Assembly: GCA_050949055.1 (NCBI GenBank)
Contig: JBMNFA010000002.1
Coordinates: forward strand, 186,001 to 250,000
Direction of reading: 5' to 3'
DNA length: 64,000 nt
Source: JAEZJZ01 sp050949055
Lineage (GTDB): Bacteria > Bacillota > UBA994 > UBA5500
Of this stretch, positions 34,727-42,440 are shown piece after piece; positions within the stretch are counted from its first letter, which is position 1, and each line of letters opens with the position of its first letter. Below the pieces are notes generated by a model that searched no databases, had not been told where the DNA came from, and worked only from the letters and a program-made list of their open reading frames with translations. Made by a program: the position numbers and the translations under genes.

Positions 34727-35560
34727 TTGAGGGCTGAACTTCAGCACAAGCTGCAGCAGCTGCAGAGTATGCTCAAATCACTGGGCAGTGTGTTGGTGGC
34801 TTTTTCCGGCGGAGTGGACAGTACCCTATTATTGAAGGTGGCCAGCGATTGCTTGCCCAAAGGGAAGGTTCTGGCTGTCAATGCCGGCGGAGCCATCTAT
34901 CCAGCAGCCGAACGGGCCCAAGTCTGTGAGCTGGCCAAGGGGATGGGGGTCCCTTTGCTGCAAATTGAGCCACTCCTGTTGGATACGACCGCTTTCCGTG
35001 AGAATCCTGCCGACCGCTGTTACCACTGCAAGAAGGCCATCTTCTCCGAGATGAAGCAGTTGGCCGCCAGTCATGGTTTGCAGGTGGTGGTCGACGGGTC
35101 CAATTACGATGATCTGAGCGATTGGCGCCCGGGCAGACGGGCATGCCAGGAGTTGGGCATTCTCAGCCCTCTTGAAGCCGCCAAGCTGACCAAGAGGGAG
35201 ATTCGAACCCTGTCTCAACAACTGGGACTGCCTACCTGGAACAAGCCCTCTATGGCTTGTCTGGCCTCCCGCTTTCCCTATGGCACTGCCGTTACCAAAG
35301 AGAAACTGCAACAGGTGGAACAGGCGGAGGACCTGTTGCGGGAGTTGGGGTTCGAACAGTACCGAGTGCGGCACCATGGCAGCATCGCCCGACTAGAGGT
35401 ATTACCAGAGCAGATGGAACAGCTGCTGGCCCAGCGAGATGTTATGCTGAGCACACTGCGTGGCTTAGGATTTGACTATGTGGCCATGGACCTGCAAGGC
35501 TATCGCACCGGGGCGATGAACGAGGTGCTGCGATTGGATCCCAAACAGGGGGAATCATAA
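34727..35560 (+). CDS. larE: LarE-type ATP-dependent sacrificial sulfur transferase
   Basis: The 277-residue PP-loop ATPase has the loop AFSGGVDSTLLLKVA, NPADRCYHCKKAIF and MACLASRFPYG. The last holds the Cys which, in LarE of Lactiplantibacillus plantarum, gives up its sulfur to build the nickel-pincer cofactor of lactate racemase. With the two Cys of the CYHC motif, a variant that carries an iron-sulfur cluster is possible (inference). LarB, LarC and LarA are not in this window, so another thiolation job is open. The TTG at 34727 has GGGGAAGGTGA upstream. The stop overlaps the next start by one base (TAATG). Confidence 0.88.
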   Translation: MRAELQHKLQQLQSMLKSLGSVLVAFSGGVDSTLLLKVASDCLPKGKVLAVNAGGAIYPAAERAQVCELAKGMGVPLLQIEPLLLDTTAFRENPADRCYHCKKAIFSEMKQLAASHGLQVVVDGSNYDDLSDWRPGRRACQELGILSPLEAAKLTKREIRTLSQQLGLPTWNKPSMACLASRFPYGTAVTKEKLQQVEQAEDLLRELGFEQYRVRHHGSIARLEVLPEQMEQLLAQRDVMLSTLRGLGFDYVAMDLQGYRTGAMNEVLRLDPKQGES

Positions 35561-36573
35561 TGACCCGCTACGCCCGGCAAGTCGTGCTGCCTGAGATTGG
35601 TGTGCGTGGTCAAGCCAAGTTGGCCCAGGCGCAGGTGACGGTTATCGGCTGCGGTGCCCTGGGAACCGCTGCGGGCGAAATTTTGGCGCGAGCTGGCGTG
35701 GGTAGGCTGCGGCTGATCGACCGCGATGTGGTGGAGCTGAGCAACCTGCAGCGACAACTGCTGTATACTGAACAGGATGCAGCGCAAGGGCTGCCGAAAG
35801 CTGAAGCCATGCGCACTCACCTGCTGCAAATCAATAGTTCCATCGAGGTAACAGCCATCACGGCTGACTTGAATTACCGCAACGCCAGAGATCTACTGTC
35901 CGAATCTGACATTCTGCTGGATGCCACGGACAATTTCCTGGTCAGGCTATTGATCAACGATGTGGCCCTGGAGTTGTCCATCCCCTGGGTATATGGCGGT
36001 GCCTTGGGCACCACCGGCATGGTGATGCCCGTTGTTCCGGGCCGTACTCCCTGTTTTCGCTGTCTTGTCACGGACTTGCCGCCGCTGGGGCAGCTGGATA
36101 CTTGCGACCTGGTAGGGGTGCTTGGCAGCGTGACGGTGATGGTGGCGGCCCAACAGGCGGCGCACGTGTTGCACCTGTTGGTGGAGGGGGAGAGCCTGGC
36201 CACCGGGCTGCTGGAGTTTGACCCGTGGCACGGCCAGTGCCGACGGCTGAATCTGCCAGCTGATCCCAACTGTCCCGCCTGTCAGCAAGGACGGAGGGAG
36301 TTCCTGCAGGGTGCCCATGCCAGGGAAGCCATAGCGCTCTGCGGGCGGGATGCGGTGCAAGTATGGCCGACTCAGACCTCGCAGGTTGACCTGGCGGCGC
36401 TGGCCGAACGCCTGTCCGCCCTGGGGAAGACCCACTTTAACCGGTTTACACTGCGCTTTCAGCCGCAGGACTCCTTGTTGCAGATCACTGTCTTTCGGGA
36501 TGGCCGAGCCGTTATCAAGGGCATCGATGTTCCCGAGCAGGCTTTGGCCATCTATAGCAGATATCTGGGGTGA
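35560..36573 (+). CDS. MoeB/ThiF/HesA-family E1-like adenylyltransferase
   Basis: The 337-residue enzyme begins RYARQVVLPEIG and has the ATP-binding GCGALGTAAGEILARAGVG, the Arg finger region NLQRQLLY and the Asp of LDATDNFLVR. Zinc-binding pairs CFRC and CPAC are present. It should adenylate the C-terminal Gly of a MoaD/ThiS carrier, most likely the one at 32102. An extra C-terminal part of about 85 residues follows the zinc site; from its layout it could itself be carrier- or ligand-binding, which is uncertain. Translation is coupled to larE. Confidence 0.9.
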   Translation: MTRYARQVVLPEIGVRGQAKLAQAQVTVIGCGALGTAAGEILARAGVGRLRLIDRDVVELSNLQRQLLYTEQDAAQGLPKAEAMRTHLLQINSSIEVTAITADLNYRNARDLLSESDILLDATDNFLVRLLINDVALELSIPWVYGGALGTTGMVMPVVPGRTPCFRCLVTDLPPLGQLDTCDLVGVLGSVTVMVAAQQAAHVLHLLVEGESLATGLLEFDPWHGQCRRLNLPADPNCPACQQGRREFLQGAHAREAIALCGRDAVQVWPTQTSQVDLAALAERLSALGKTHFNRFTLRFQPQDSLLQITVFRDGRAVIKGIDVPEQALAIYSRYLG

Positions 36574-36695
36574 CAAACGACGAAAGCAGGATTGCTAGGG
36601 CTGCTTGGCGAACACTGTGCAGACGACGTTTAGTCCCAAAGGAGCGCGGGAACAATTTCGTAAGGCTGATGCTCCGAAGAAAGCTGGTGAATCAA

Positions 36696-37154
36696 ATGAA
36701 GCAAGCCGTAGCCAATGTACGCGAGTTGTTGAAGGAGAAGGACCTGCGCCTCACTCCCCAGCGGGAAGCTGTGTTGCGCATTCTGCTGGAGGGGCAGGAT
36801 GAGCATTTGACGGCTGAAGACATCTATGATCGCACCAGGGAACACTATCCGGACGTCGGACTGGCCACGATCTATCGCAGCTTGGATCTGTTTGAAGAAT
36901 TGGGATTGGTGTCTCGCCTGGACTTCGGTACGGGAGGCAGACGTTACGAGTTCAGCCTGGATCATGACCGACACTACCACCATCACCTGATCTGTCTTGA
37001 TTGCGGCAACATCTTTGAGTTCAGCGAGGACCTGCTGGAAGACCTGGAGGAGATCATCGCAAAAGAGAACGGTTTCCGGGTGGTGGACCACAGTCTGCGC
37101 TTTTTCGGCTACTGCCAGGCTTGCCAAACCAAGAGGCAGGGGGCAAAACCGTAG
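36696..37154 (+). CDS. Fur-family metal-dependent regulator
   Basis: The 152-residue regulator has the Fur winged helix (LKEKDLRLTPQREAVLRILLE, then HLTAEDIYDRTREHYPDVGLATIYRSLDLFEELGLV). The dimerisation domain carries a regulatory metal site (HDRHYHHHLICLDCGNIFEF) and CQAC near the C-terminus, the structural zinc ligands. Whether it is a Fur, Zur or PerR cannot be told. The start is uncertain: the frame opens at 36570, but homology begins at the ATG at 36696; a GTG at 36687 is an alternative. It overlaps the next gene by one base (TAGTG). Confidence 0.88.
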   Translation: MKQAVANVRELLKEKDLRLTPQREAVLRILLEGQDEHLTAEDIYDRTREHYPDVGLATIYRSLDLFEELGLVSRLDFGTGGRRYEFSLDHDRHYHHHLICLDCGNIFEFSEDLLEDLEEIIAKENGFRVVDHSLRFFGYCQACQTKRQGAKP

Positions 37155-37432
37155 TGGTGGAAAGAGGTTATTACCACGACAGAGAGGCTCTGTTGCGCCG
37201 TCTACGTCGCATTGAGGGACAGGTGCGAGGCATTCAGCGGATGGTGGACGAGGACCGTTACTGCGTGGATATCTTGGTGCAGCTGGCTGCCATCAGAGCC
37301 GGGCTGGATAGGGTCGGATTGGCCCTGATTGCCGGGCACACCCGTGGTTGCATCAGGCAGGCCATCGCCGACAACCGTGGCGATGAGGCGATTGAAGAGC
37401 TATTGGAGGTGCTGGCGCGATTTCTGAAATAG
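37154..37432 (+). CDS. csoR: CsoR-type copper-sensing repressor
   Basis: The 92-residue protein is an all-helical CsoR/DUF156 repressor: LLRRLRRIEGQVRGIQRMVDED, then YCVDILVQLAAI and GHTRGCIRQAI. The Cys plus the His-x3-Cys (HTRGC) form the Cu(I) site known from CsoR. Copper binding releases it from DNA. The HMA chaperone gene starts 71 bp downstream, so it probably controls that gene and itself. GTG at 37154 overlaps the fur stop codon; CAGGGGG lies upstream. Confidence 0.9.
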   Translation: MVERGYYHDREALLRRLRRIEGQVRGIQRMVDEDRYCVDILVQLAAIRAGLDRVGLALIAGHTRGCIRQAIADNRGDEAIEELLEVLARFLK

Positions 37433-37503
37433 GTCGCTGCCAGGGATAAGTAGCCTAAAGAAAGGCCAAACCATTGACGATAGGAATGAAGGGGGTTATT
37501 GAT

Positions 37504-37713
37504 GTGCAGGAGCACGTGTTTGAAGTTATCGGCATGACCTGAGGTCACTGCAAGGCCGCTGTCACGCGGGCGCTGTCCAGTCTGGACGGTGTGCAGGCTG
37601 TTGACGTCGACTTGGCTTCCAGGCGGGTGAAGGTGCGTTTCGACCAAGGCAAGGTGTCGGTCGATACGATGAAAGGCGCAATTACGGAAGCGGGGTACGA
37701 CGTCTCAGGTTAG
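37504..37713 (+). CDS. Selenocysteine-containing HMA-domain copper/heavy-metal chaperone (CopZ-like)
   Basis: The frame from GTG 37504 (GAAGGGGG 8 nt upstream) to TAG 37711 encodes 69 residues of a typical HMA/CopZ domain: VFEVIGMT-x-GHCKAAVTRALSSL, then VDVDLASRRVKVRFD and IKEA-like ITEAGYDV at the end. Codon 13 (37540-37542) is TGA where the family has the first Cys of GMTCxxC; Cys16 is present. Since selA, selB, selC and selD all lie close by, TGA is very probably read as selenocysteine, giving a U-G-H-C metal site. A hairpin downstream (37570-37594) fits a bacterial SECIS. The gene lies between csoR and trxB. Confidence 0.88.
37570..37594 (+). promoter_or_regulatory. Candidate bacterial SECIS element in the HMA gene
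   Basis: CTGTCCA (37573-37579) pairs with TGGACGG (37583-37589) around the loop GTC, and GCG/TGC extends the stem past a 2-nt bulge. The loop begins with G, followed by U, and starts 37 nt after the TGA; this is at the upper end of the spacing known for bacterial SECIS elements. It would be the SelB binding site. Confidence 0.55.
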
Positions 37714-37725
37714 CTCTGCTTGCCG

Positions 37726-37748
37726 CCCGGGTGCTGCCCGGGTTTTTT
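37726..37748 (+). terminator. Terminator after the HMA gene
   Basis: CCCGGG pairs with CCCGGG around TGCTG, followed by TTTTTTC. It separates the metal-response genes from trxB. Confidence 0.85.
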
Positions 37749-37851
37749 CATTGCTCGATTCGGTGCATGGCTGGCAAGCAGCGGCTAGGCTAGCCACGAG
37801 TACTGGGGGTTAATGTCTTTTTGGATTATCAGGCAAAGGAGAGAGCTGAGA

Positions 37852-38787
37852 ATGACGAACCAAGAAAACATATATGATGTGATCATAGTGGGTGGGGGGC
37901 CGGCCGGGCTGACTGCTGCCCTCTACACCGCCCGCGCAAATCTGCGGACAGTGATCTTGGAGAAGTTGTCGGTGGGCGGGCAGCTGGCTCTGACTGACCG
38001 GATCGAAAACTATCCCGGATTTCCCGAAGGTGTAGTCGGCATGGAGATGAGCTTTTCGATGCTGGAGCAAGCGCAGCGCTTCGGCGCAGAGCTGCAGCTG
38101 GCAGAGGTGAGCGGGATGGAGCTCGCTGGCGAGATTAAGCGCCTGCAAACGTCTGAGGGGGAACTCTTTGCCAGGACAGTTATCCTGGCCACCGGCACCC
38201 GGCCTCGCCTGTTGGGCGTTCCCGGCGAAGATCGGCTACGCGGACGGGGCGTTTCCTACTGTGCAGTCTGTGACGGTGCCTTTTACCGTGGTCAGGAAGT
38301 GGCGGTGGTCGGCGGGGGAGATTCGGCAGTAGAAGAAGCCGTCTACCTGACCAGGTTTGCCTCCAAGGTGCATCTGTTGGTACGGCGTGACGCCATGCGA
38401 GCTACCGCGGTGGTGCAGGCGAAGGCACTCAAGCATCCCCAAATTGAGATCCATTGGAACACTCTGGTAGAGGAAATTGTCGGCGAATCCAAGGTGACCG
38501 AGCTGCGCCTCTATAACAGGCAGAAGGAACAACATTTCACCCTGTCGGTTGCTGGCGTGTTCATCTACATCGGCCTATCGCCCAACAACGAGGCTTTCCT
38601 GGGCCAGGTGGAGACCGATCAAAACGGTTATATAGTGGCCGATAGCGAACTGCGCACCAACCTCCCAGGGGTTTTTGCTGCCGGGGATATCCGGCAGAAG
38701 AGTCTTCGACAGGTGGCTACAGCCGTCGGGGATGGTGCCTTGGCCGGAGTGTCTGCCCAGGTCTATCTGGATCATCTAAACGCCTGA
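37852..38787 (+). CDS. trxB: Thioredoxin reductase
   Basis: The 311-residue flavoenzyme has the FAD motif VIIVGGGPAGLTAALYTAR, the redox pair Cys137-Cys140 in CAVCDG, the NAD(P)H motif VVGGGDSAVEEA and the C-terminal FAD motif GVFAAGDIRQK. It keeps thioredoxin-like proteins reduced using NADPH. The Cys pair is not replaced by Sec. Start ATG at 37852 with AAGGAGA about 9 nt upstream. Its place between a selenoprotein gene and selA suggests it may deliver electrons to selenium or selenoprotein chemistry; this is inference. Confidence 0.94.
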   Translation: MTNQENIYDVIIVGGGPAGLTAALYTARANLRTVILEKLSVGGQLALTDRIENYPGFPEGVVGMEMSFSMLEQAQRFGAELQLAEVSGMELAGEIKRLQTSEGELFARTVILATGTRPRLLGVPGEDRLRGRGVSYCAVCDGAFYRGQEVAVVGGGDSAVEEAVYLTRFASKVHLLVRRDAMRATAVVQAKALKHPQIEIHWNTLVEEIVGESKVTELRLYNRQKEQHFTLSVAGVFIYIGLSPNNEAFLGQVETDQNGYIVADSELRTNLPGVFAAGDIRQKSLRQVATAVGDGALAGVSAQVYLDHLNA

Positions 38788-38852
38788 GGTAGCTGATGCG
38801 CCATAAGATCAGTCTGGCCAAGCTGCCCGACGAGTGCTAGGAGGTTTTGCAT

Positions 38853-40271
38853 TTGATAGACCATAGACAATCGCTGCTCCGCCGGTTGCCGTCGGTGGAT
38901 GTGGTGCTCAAGCAGCCCTCTTGCCAGCAACTGCAAGAACAATATGGACGTCCAGCGGTAGTCAGCGCTCTCCGCGCGCTGTTTGATGACTGGCGGGGTC
39001 GGTTGCAGCGTGGTGAGTGGGGAGAAGCCGAGCTTCAGGCTGCGCTACCCGGCTTGTACGGACGGCTGACAGTACGGCTGGAATCTTCTGCGCGCCCCAG
39101 CTTGCATCCGGTGATCAATGCCACCGGAGTGATTCTCCACACCAATCTGGGTCGGTCGTTGCTGGCCGAACCAGCCAAACAGCAGATGGTGCAGGTGGCC
39201 AGCAGCTACTCCACTTTGGAGATGGATGTGACCACGGGGGAGAGGGGATCCCGCTACTCCCATGTCCACCAACTGTTATTGGAGCTGACCGGTGCAGAAG
39301 ACGCCATCGTCGTCAATAACAATGCCGGTGCGGTGTTGTTGGCTTTGGCAGCCCTGACCAGCGGCCGCCAGGTGATCGTCTCCCGGGGACAATTGGTGGA
39401 GATCGGCGGTTCCTTCCGCATCCCGGAGGTGATGGAGCAGAGCGGCTGTCGCCTGGTGGAAGTCGGTACGACCAACAAGACCCATCGGCGCGACTATGCC
39501 CGCGCGATCACCGCAGACACGGCAGCCTTGCTGAAGGTTCATACCAGCAACTACCGCATCATCGGCTTCAGCCAGACTGTCTCTGGCCAGGAGATGGCGG
39601 AGTTGGCCCATCAGCATGGACTGTGGGCCATAGAGGACTTGGGTAGCGGTGTGCTGATAGATTTGGCTGCGCTAGGCTATCCCCATGAGCCCACGGTGGT
39701 GGAATCGCTACAATCCGGCATGGATGTGGTTACCTTCAGCGGCGACAAGCTGTTGGGTGGTCCGCAAGCCGGAATTGTGGTGGGCAAGAGTTCAGCCATC
39801 AGCCGTATGCGGCAGCATCCTCTTAACCGAGCACTGCGCATAGACAAGCTAACTTTGGCTGCTTTGGAGGCCACCCTGCGCTTGTACAGAGACCCACAGC
39901 AGGCAACTCTGCAAATACCCACTCTGCGTATGCTGGCTGTAAAGGAAGGCACATTGCGCGAGAGAGCGGAAAAGATAGCGGCTGGATTGACCGAGCAGCT
40001 GGCTGAGTTGGCAGATGTTACGGTCGTAGAAAGCTGGTCTCAGGTGGGCGGGGGTTCCCTGCCCGGCCACGATATCCCCAGCGTTTCGTTGGCCGTGAAC
40101 CCGAGAAAGACCAGCGTCGACCATCTGGAGAATGCCTTGCGCCTGGGCGAACCGGCTGTCTTCTGTCGAATTCAGCAGCAACAGCTGTTGCTTGACCTAC
40201 GTACCATACAGCCCGAAGAAGATTCATTGTTGCAGCAGGCGCTGGTGCAGGCGTTGGGGGGTGCCTGTTGA
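38853..40271 (+). CDS. selA: L-seryl-tRNA(Sec) selenium transferase
   Basis: The 472-residue PLP enzyme changes Ser-tRNA(Sec) to Sec-tRNA(Sec) using selenophosphate. It shows the N-terminal LRRLPSVDVVL, the mark VINATGVILHTNLGRSLL and the PLP lysine Lys299 in FSGDKLLGGPQAG. The TTG at 38853 is 8 nt after AGGAGG and is preferred to the TTG at 38847, which lies too close. Its stop overlaps the selB start by one base (TGATG), the usual selA-selB arrangement. Confidence 0.96.
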   Translation: MIDHRQSLLRRLPSVDVVLKQPSCQQLQEQYGRPAVVSALRALFDDWRGRLQRGEWGEAELQAALPGLYGRLTVRLESSARPSLHPVINATGVILHTNLGRSLLAEPAKQQMVQVASSYSTLEMDVTTGERGSRYSHVHQLLLELTGAEDAIVVNNNAGAVLLALAALTSGRQVIVSRGQLVEIGGSFRIPEVMEQSGCRLVEVGTTNKTHRRDYARAITADTAALLKVHTSNYRIIGFSQTVSGQEMAELAHQHGLWAIEDLGSGVLIDLAALGYPHEPTVVESLQSGMDVVTFSGDKLLGGPQAGIVVGKSSAISRMRQHPLNRALRIDKLTLAALEATLRLYRDPQQATLQIPTLRMLAVKEGTLRERAEKIAAGLTEQLAELADVTVVESWSQVGGGSLPGHDIPSVSLAVNPRKTSVDHLENALRLGEPAVFCRIQQQQLLLDLRTIQPEEDSLLQQALVQALGGAC

Positions 40272-42202
40272 TGAAACACGTGATTGTCGGCACAGCTGGG
40301 CATATCGACCACGGCAAGACCACGTTGATCAGGGCGCTGACCAGTATCGATACGGATCGGCTGCGTGAGGAGAAGGAACGGGGCATCACCATCGACTTGG
40401 GGTTTGCCTACTTCGACCTACCCAGCGGCCGCCGGGCAGGTATCGTCGATGTTCCTGGACATGAGCGCTTCATCAAGAACATGCTGGCCGGGGCCGGCGG
40501 TATCGATGTGGTTATTCTGGTGATCGCAGCCGACGAGGGCATCATGCCCCAGACATTGGAGCATCTGCATATCCTCTCGCTGCTGCAGACCAAGCAGGGT
40601 TTGGTGGCCCTGACCAAGACCGACCTGGTGGAGGATGACTGGCTGGAGCTGGTTATGGACGATACGCGCACCCGCCTGAAAGGGACTTTTCTAGAGGATG
40701 CTCCGATCATCCCCCTTTCTGCCCTCACCGGCGAAGGACTGGAGCGGTTGGTGCAAGAGGTGGACCGGCTAACCGCCGATGTTCCCAGCAGGGATGATCA
40801 TCTGCCTTTCCGGCTGCCCATCGATCGGGTATTCAGTGTCACCGGGTTTGGCACGGTGGTCACCGGAACGGTGCTCAGCGGCACCATTAAGCTGGGCCAG
40901 GCGGCGGAAGTATATCCGGATAACCGTGAGACCCGCATCCGTTCCATTCAAGTACACGGACAAAAGGTGGAGGCAGCCTACGCTGGCCAGAGGGCGGCGC
41001 TTAATCTAGCTGGATTGGAAGTTGCCGATCTGAACCGAGGCGATGTGTTGGCCGCCCCTGGCTTGCTGCGCAGCACACTGATGCTGGACGTTCGCCTGGA
41101 GCTGCTGGCCGACGCCGATAAGCCGGTGCAAAACCGGGATCGACTGCGCTTTTATATCGGTACCAGTGAGGTGCTTTGCCGGGCAGTGCTGCTGGACGCA
41201 GAGCTGCTGATGCCGGGCGATAAGGCTCTAGTGCAGCTGCGTCTGGAGGAGCCGGTGGCGGTACAAGCCGGGGATCGCTTTGTGGTCAGGACCTATTCGC
41301 CCATGTATACCATAGGCGGAGGCAGCATTTTGGATGCCCACCCCCGCAAACGCAAACGTTTCAAGGAAGCTGGCATCCAGGAACTGATGCAGCGAGAATC
41401 GGGCGGAGACTTGGAGATCCTTAACCAGACACTACTGCAACACAGCGATCAGTTGCTAACCAGCGATGAGCTATTTCGCCTGGCGGGGCGTCCGGCCGAG
41501 TTGCTGGAGCCATTGTTGGAGGAGCTGCAGGCTGCTGACATCGCCCTCGCCATCACCGTCGACGGCAAACCCTACTTCCTGCATGCCGACTATCTGCAAC
41601 AGCTGGCGTCCAGGGCCGCTCGGTTGGTGTCCGATTATCATCGGCGCTTCCCCTTGCGGCCTGGAATGCCCAAGGAGGAGCTGCGCAGCCGCCTCAACGT
41701 GGCTTCGCCCAGCCGCCTATTCAACAGCCTGCTGACCTTGTTGTTGAGCGAGAGCCAGCTACAGCTGCAAGGAAGCTACATCAGCAATGTTGACTTCCAG
41801 GTGGAGTTCACCGGCAAGCATGCGCTGATCAGGGAGCATCTCATGCAGGCGTTGCAGAACAGTCCCTATTCGCCTCCGGACATAGAGGATCTGGCTTTGG
41901 ATCTGAATGAGACAGCGGAGCGGGTAGGGGATGTGATCCTGGCTATGGCGCAGCGAGAGGAAGTGGTGAAGGTGAGCGCCGATCTGGCCTTACTGCGCTC
42001 AGCGGTGGACCAGGCTCGGGAGATTGTGGTGAATCTGATCCGTTCACAAGGAAGCATTACCTTGGCCGACCTGCGGGATCAGCTGCAGACTAGCCGCAAG
42101 TACGCATTGGCGCTGTTGGACTACTTTGATGCCGAGAAGGTCACCCAGCGCAAAGGGGATGTGCGTACGCTGCATCGGCAGTTTGTCTCCCCCAGTCGCT
42201 AA
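40271..42202 (+). CDS. selB: Selenocysteine-specific elongation factor
   Basis: The 643-residue GTPase has G1 GHIDHGKTTL, the switch region EKERGITIDLGFAYF, G3 DVPGHERFI and G4 as TKTDLV. Domains II and III follow (to about residue 365), then the four winged helices of the C-terminus (about 370-640) that bind the SECIS hairpin in the mRNA. It brings Sec-tRNA(Sec) to the ribosome at UGA. The ATG at 40271 has GGGGGGTG upstream; a TTG one codon earlier is possible. Confidence 0.96.
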   Translation: MKHVIVGTAGHIDHGKTTLIRALTSIDTDRLREEKERGITIDLGFAYFDLPSGRRAGIVDVPGHERFIKNMLAGAGGIDVVILVIAADEGIMPQTLEHLHILSLLQTKQGLVALTKTDLVEDDWLELVMDDTRTRLKGTFLEDAPIIPLSALTGEGLERLVQEVDRLTADVPSRDDHLPFRLPIDRVFSVTGFGTVVTGTVLSGTIKLGQAAEVYPDNRETRIRSIQVHGQKVEAAYAGQRAALNLAGLEVADLNRGDVLAAPGLLRSTLMLDVRLELLADADKPVQNRDRLRFYIGTSEVLCRAVLLDAELLMPGDKALVQLRLEEPVAVQAGDRFVVRTYSPMYTIGGGSILDAHPRKRKRFKEAGIQELMQRESGGDLEILNQTLLQHSDQLLTSDELFRLAGRPAELLEPLLEELQAADIALAITVDGKPYFLHADYLQQLASRAARLVSDYHRRFPLRPGMPKEELRSRLNVASPSRLFNSLLTLLLSESQLQLQGSYISNVDFQVEFTGKHALIREHLMQALQNSPYSPPDIEDLALDLNETAERVGDVILAMAQREEVVKVSADLALLRSAVDQAREIVVNLIRSQGSITLADLRDQLQTSRKYALALLDYFDAEKVTQRKGDVRTLHRQFVSPSR

Positions 42203-42209
42203 GGTATCT

Positions 42210-42231
42210 GGCCCCCGCCGTGGCGGGGGCC
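42210..42231 (+). terminator. GC-rich hairpin after selB
   Basis: GGCCCCCGC and GCGGGGGCC pair around CGTG, 8 bp after the selB stop, with a moderately T-rich tail (TGCTTGTTGT). It probably ends the trxB-selA-selB transcript. Confidence 0.75.
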
Positions 42232-42253
42232 GTGCTTGTTGTCTCCCTCTGGC

Positions 42254-42367
42254 TCCCCAGTTGCATCGCTGACGCGACAGCCCCCTCTGAGAGGGGGCCG
42301 AGACAAGGGGGCAGAGCTTGCCTCCCTCTGACGAGGGAGGTGGCACGGCGTAGCCGTGACGGAGGGA
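42254..42367. repeat. Dispersed repeat, copy B (GAGCTTGCCTCCCTCTGA... type)
   Basis: This copy matches the one at 26386-26493 best in 42314-42367. It also holds the palindrome CCCCCTCTGAGAGGGGG at 42281-42297. It lies in the gap between the convergent selB and MFS genes. Confidence 0.75.
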
Positions 42368-42440
42368 GAGATATGGCGAAACCATAACGCAGAGAGAAGG
42401 CCTGGCGTCAGCCGTGGATTGGGCGCGCTCGGCTGCTGAC

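Noticed and set aside
34727..35560. ExsB/QueC or NAD synthetase for the PP-loop gene
   Set aside because: The CLASR and NPADRCYHCK motifs match LarE; NAD synthetase and QueC lack them.
37486..37503. ATG at 37486 as start of the HMA chaperone
   Set aside because: TAGGA lies directly before it with almost no spacing, while GTG at 37504 has GAAGGGGG at 8 nt and gives the usual N-terminus length.
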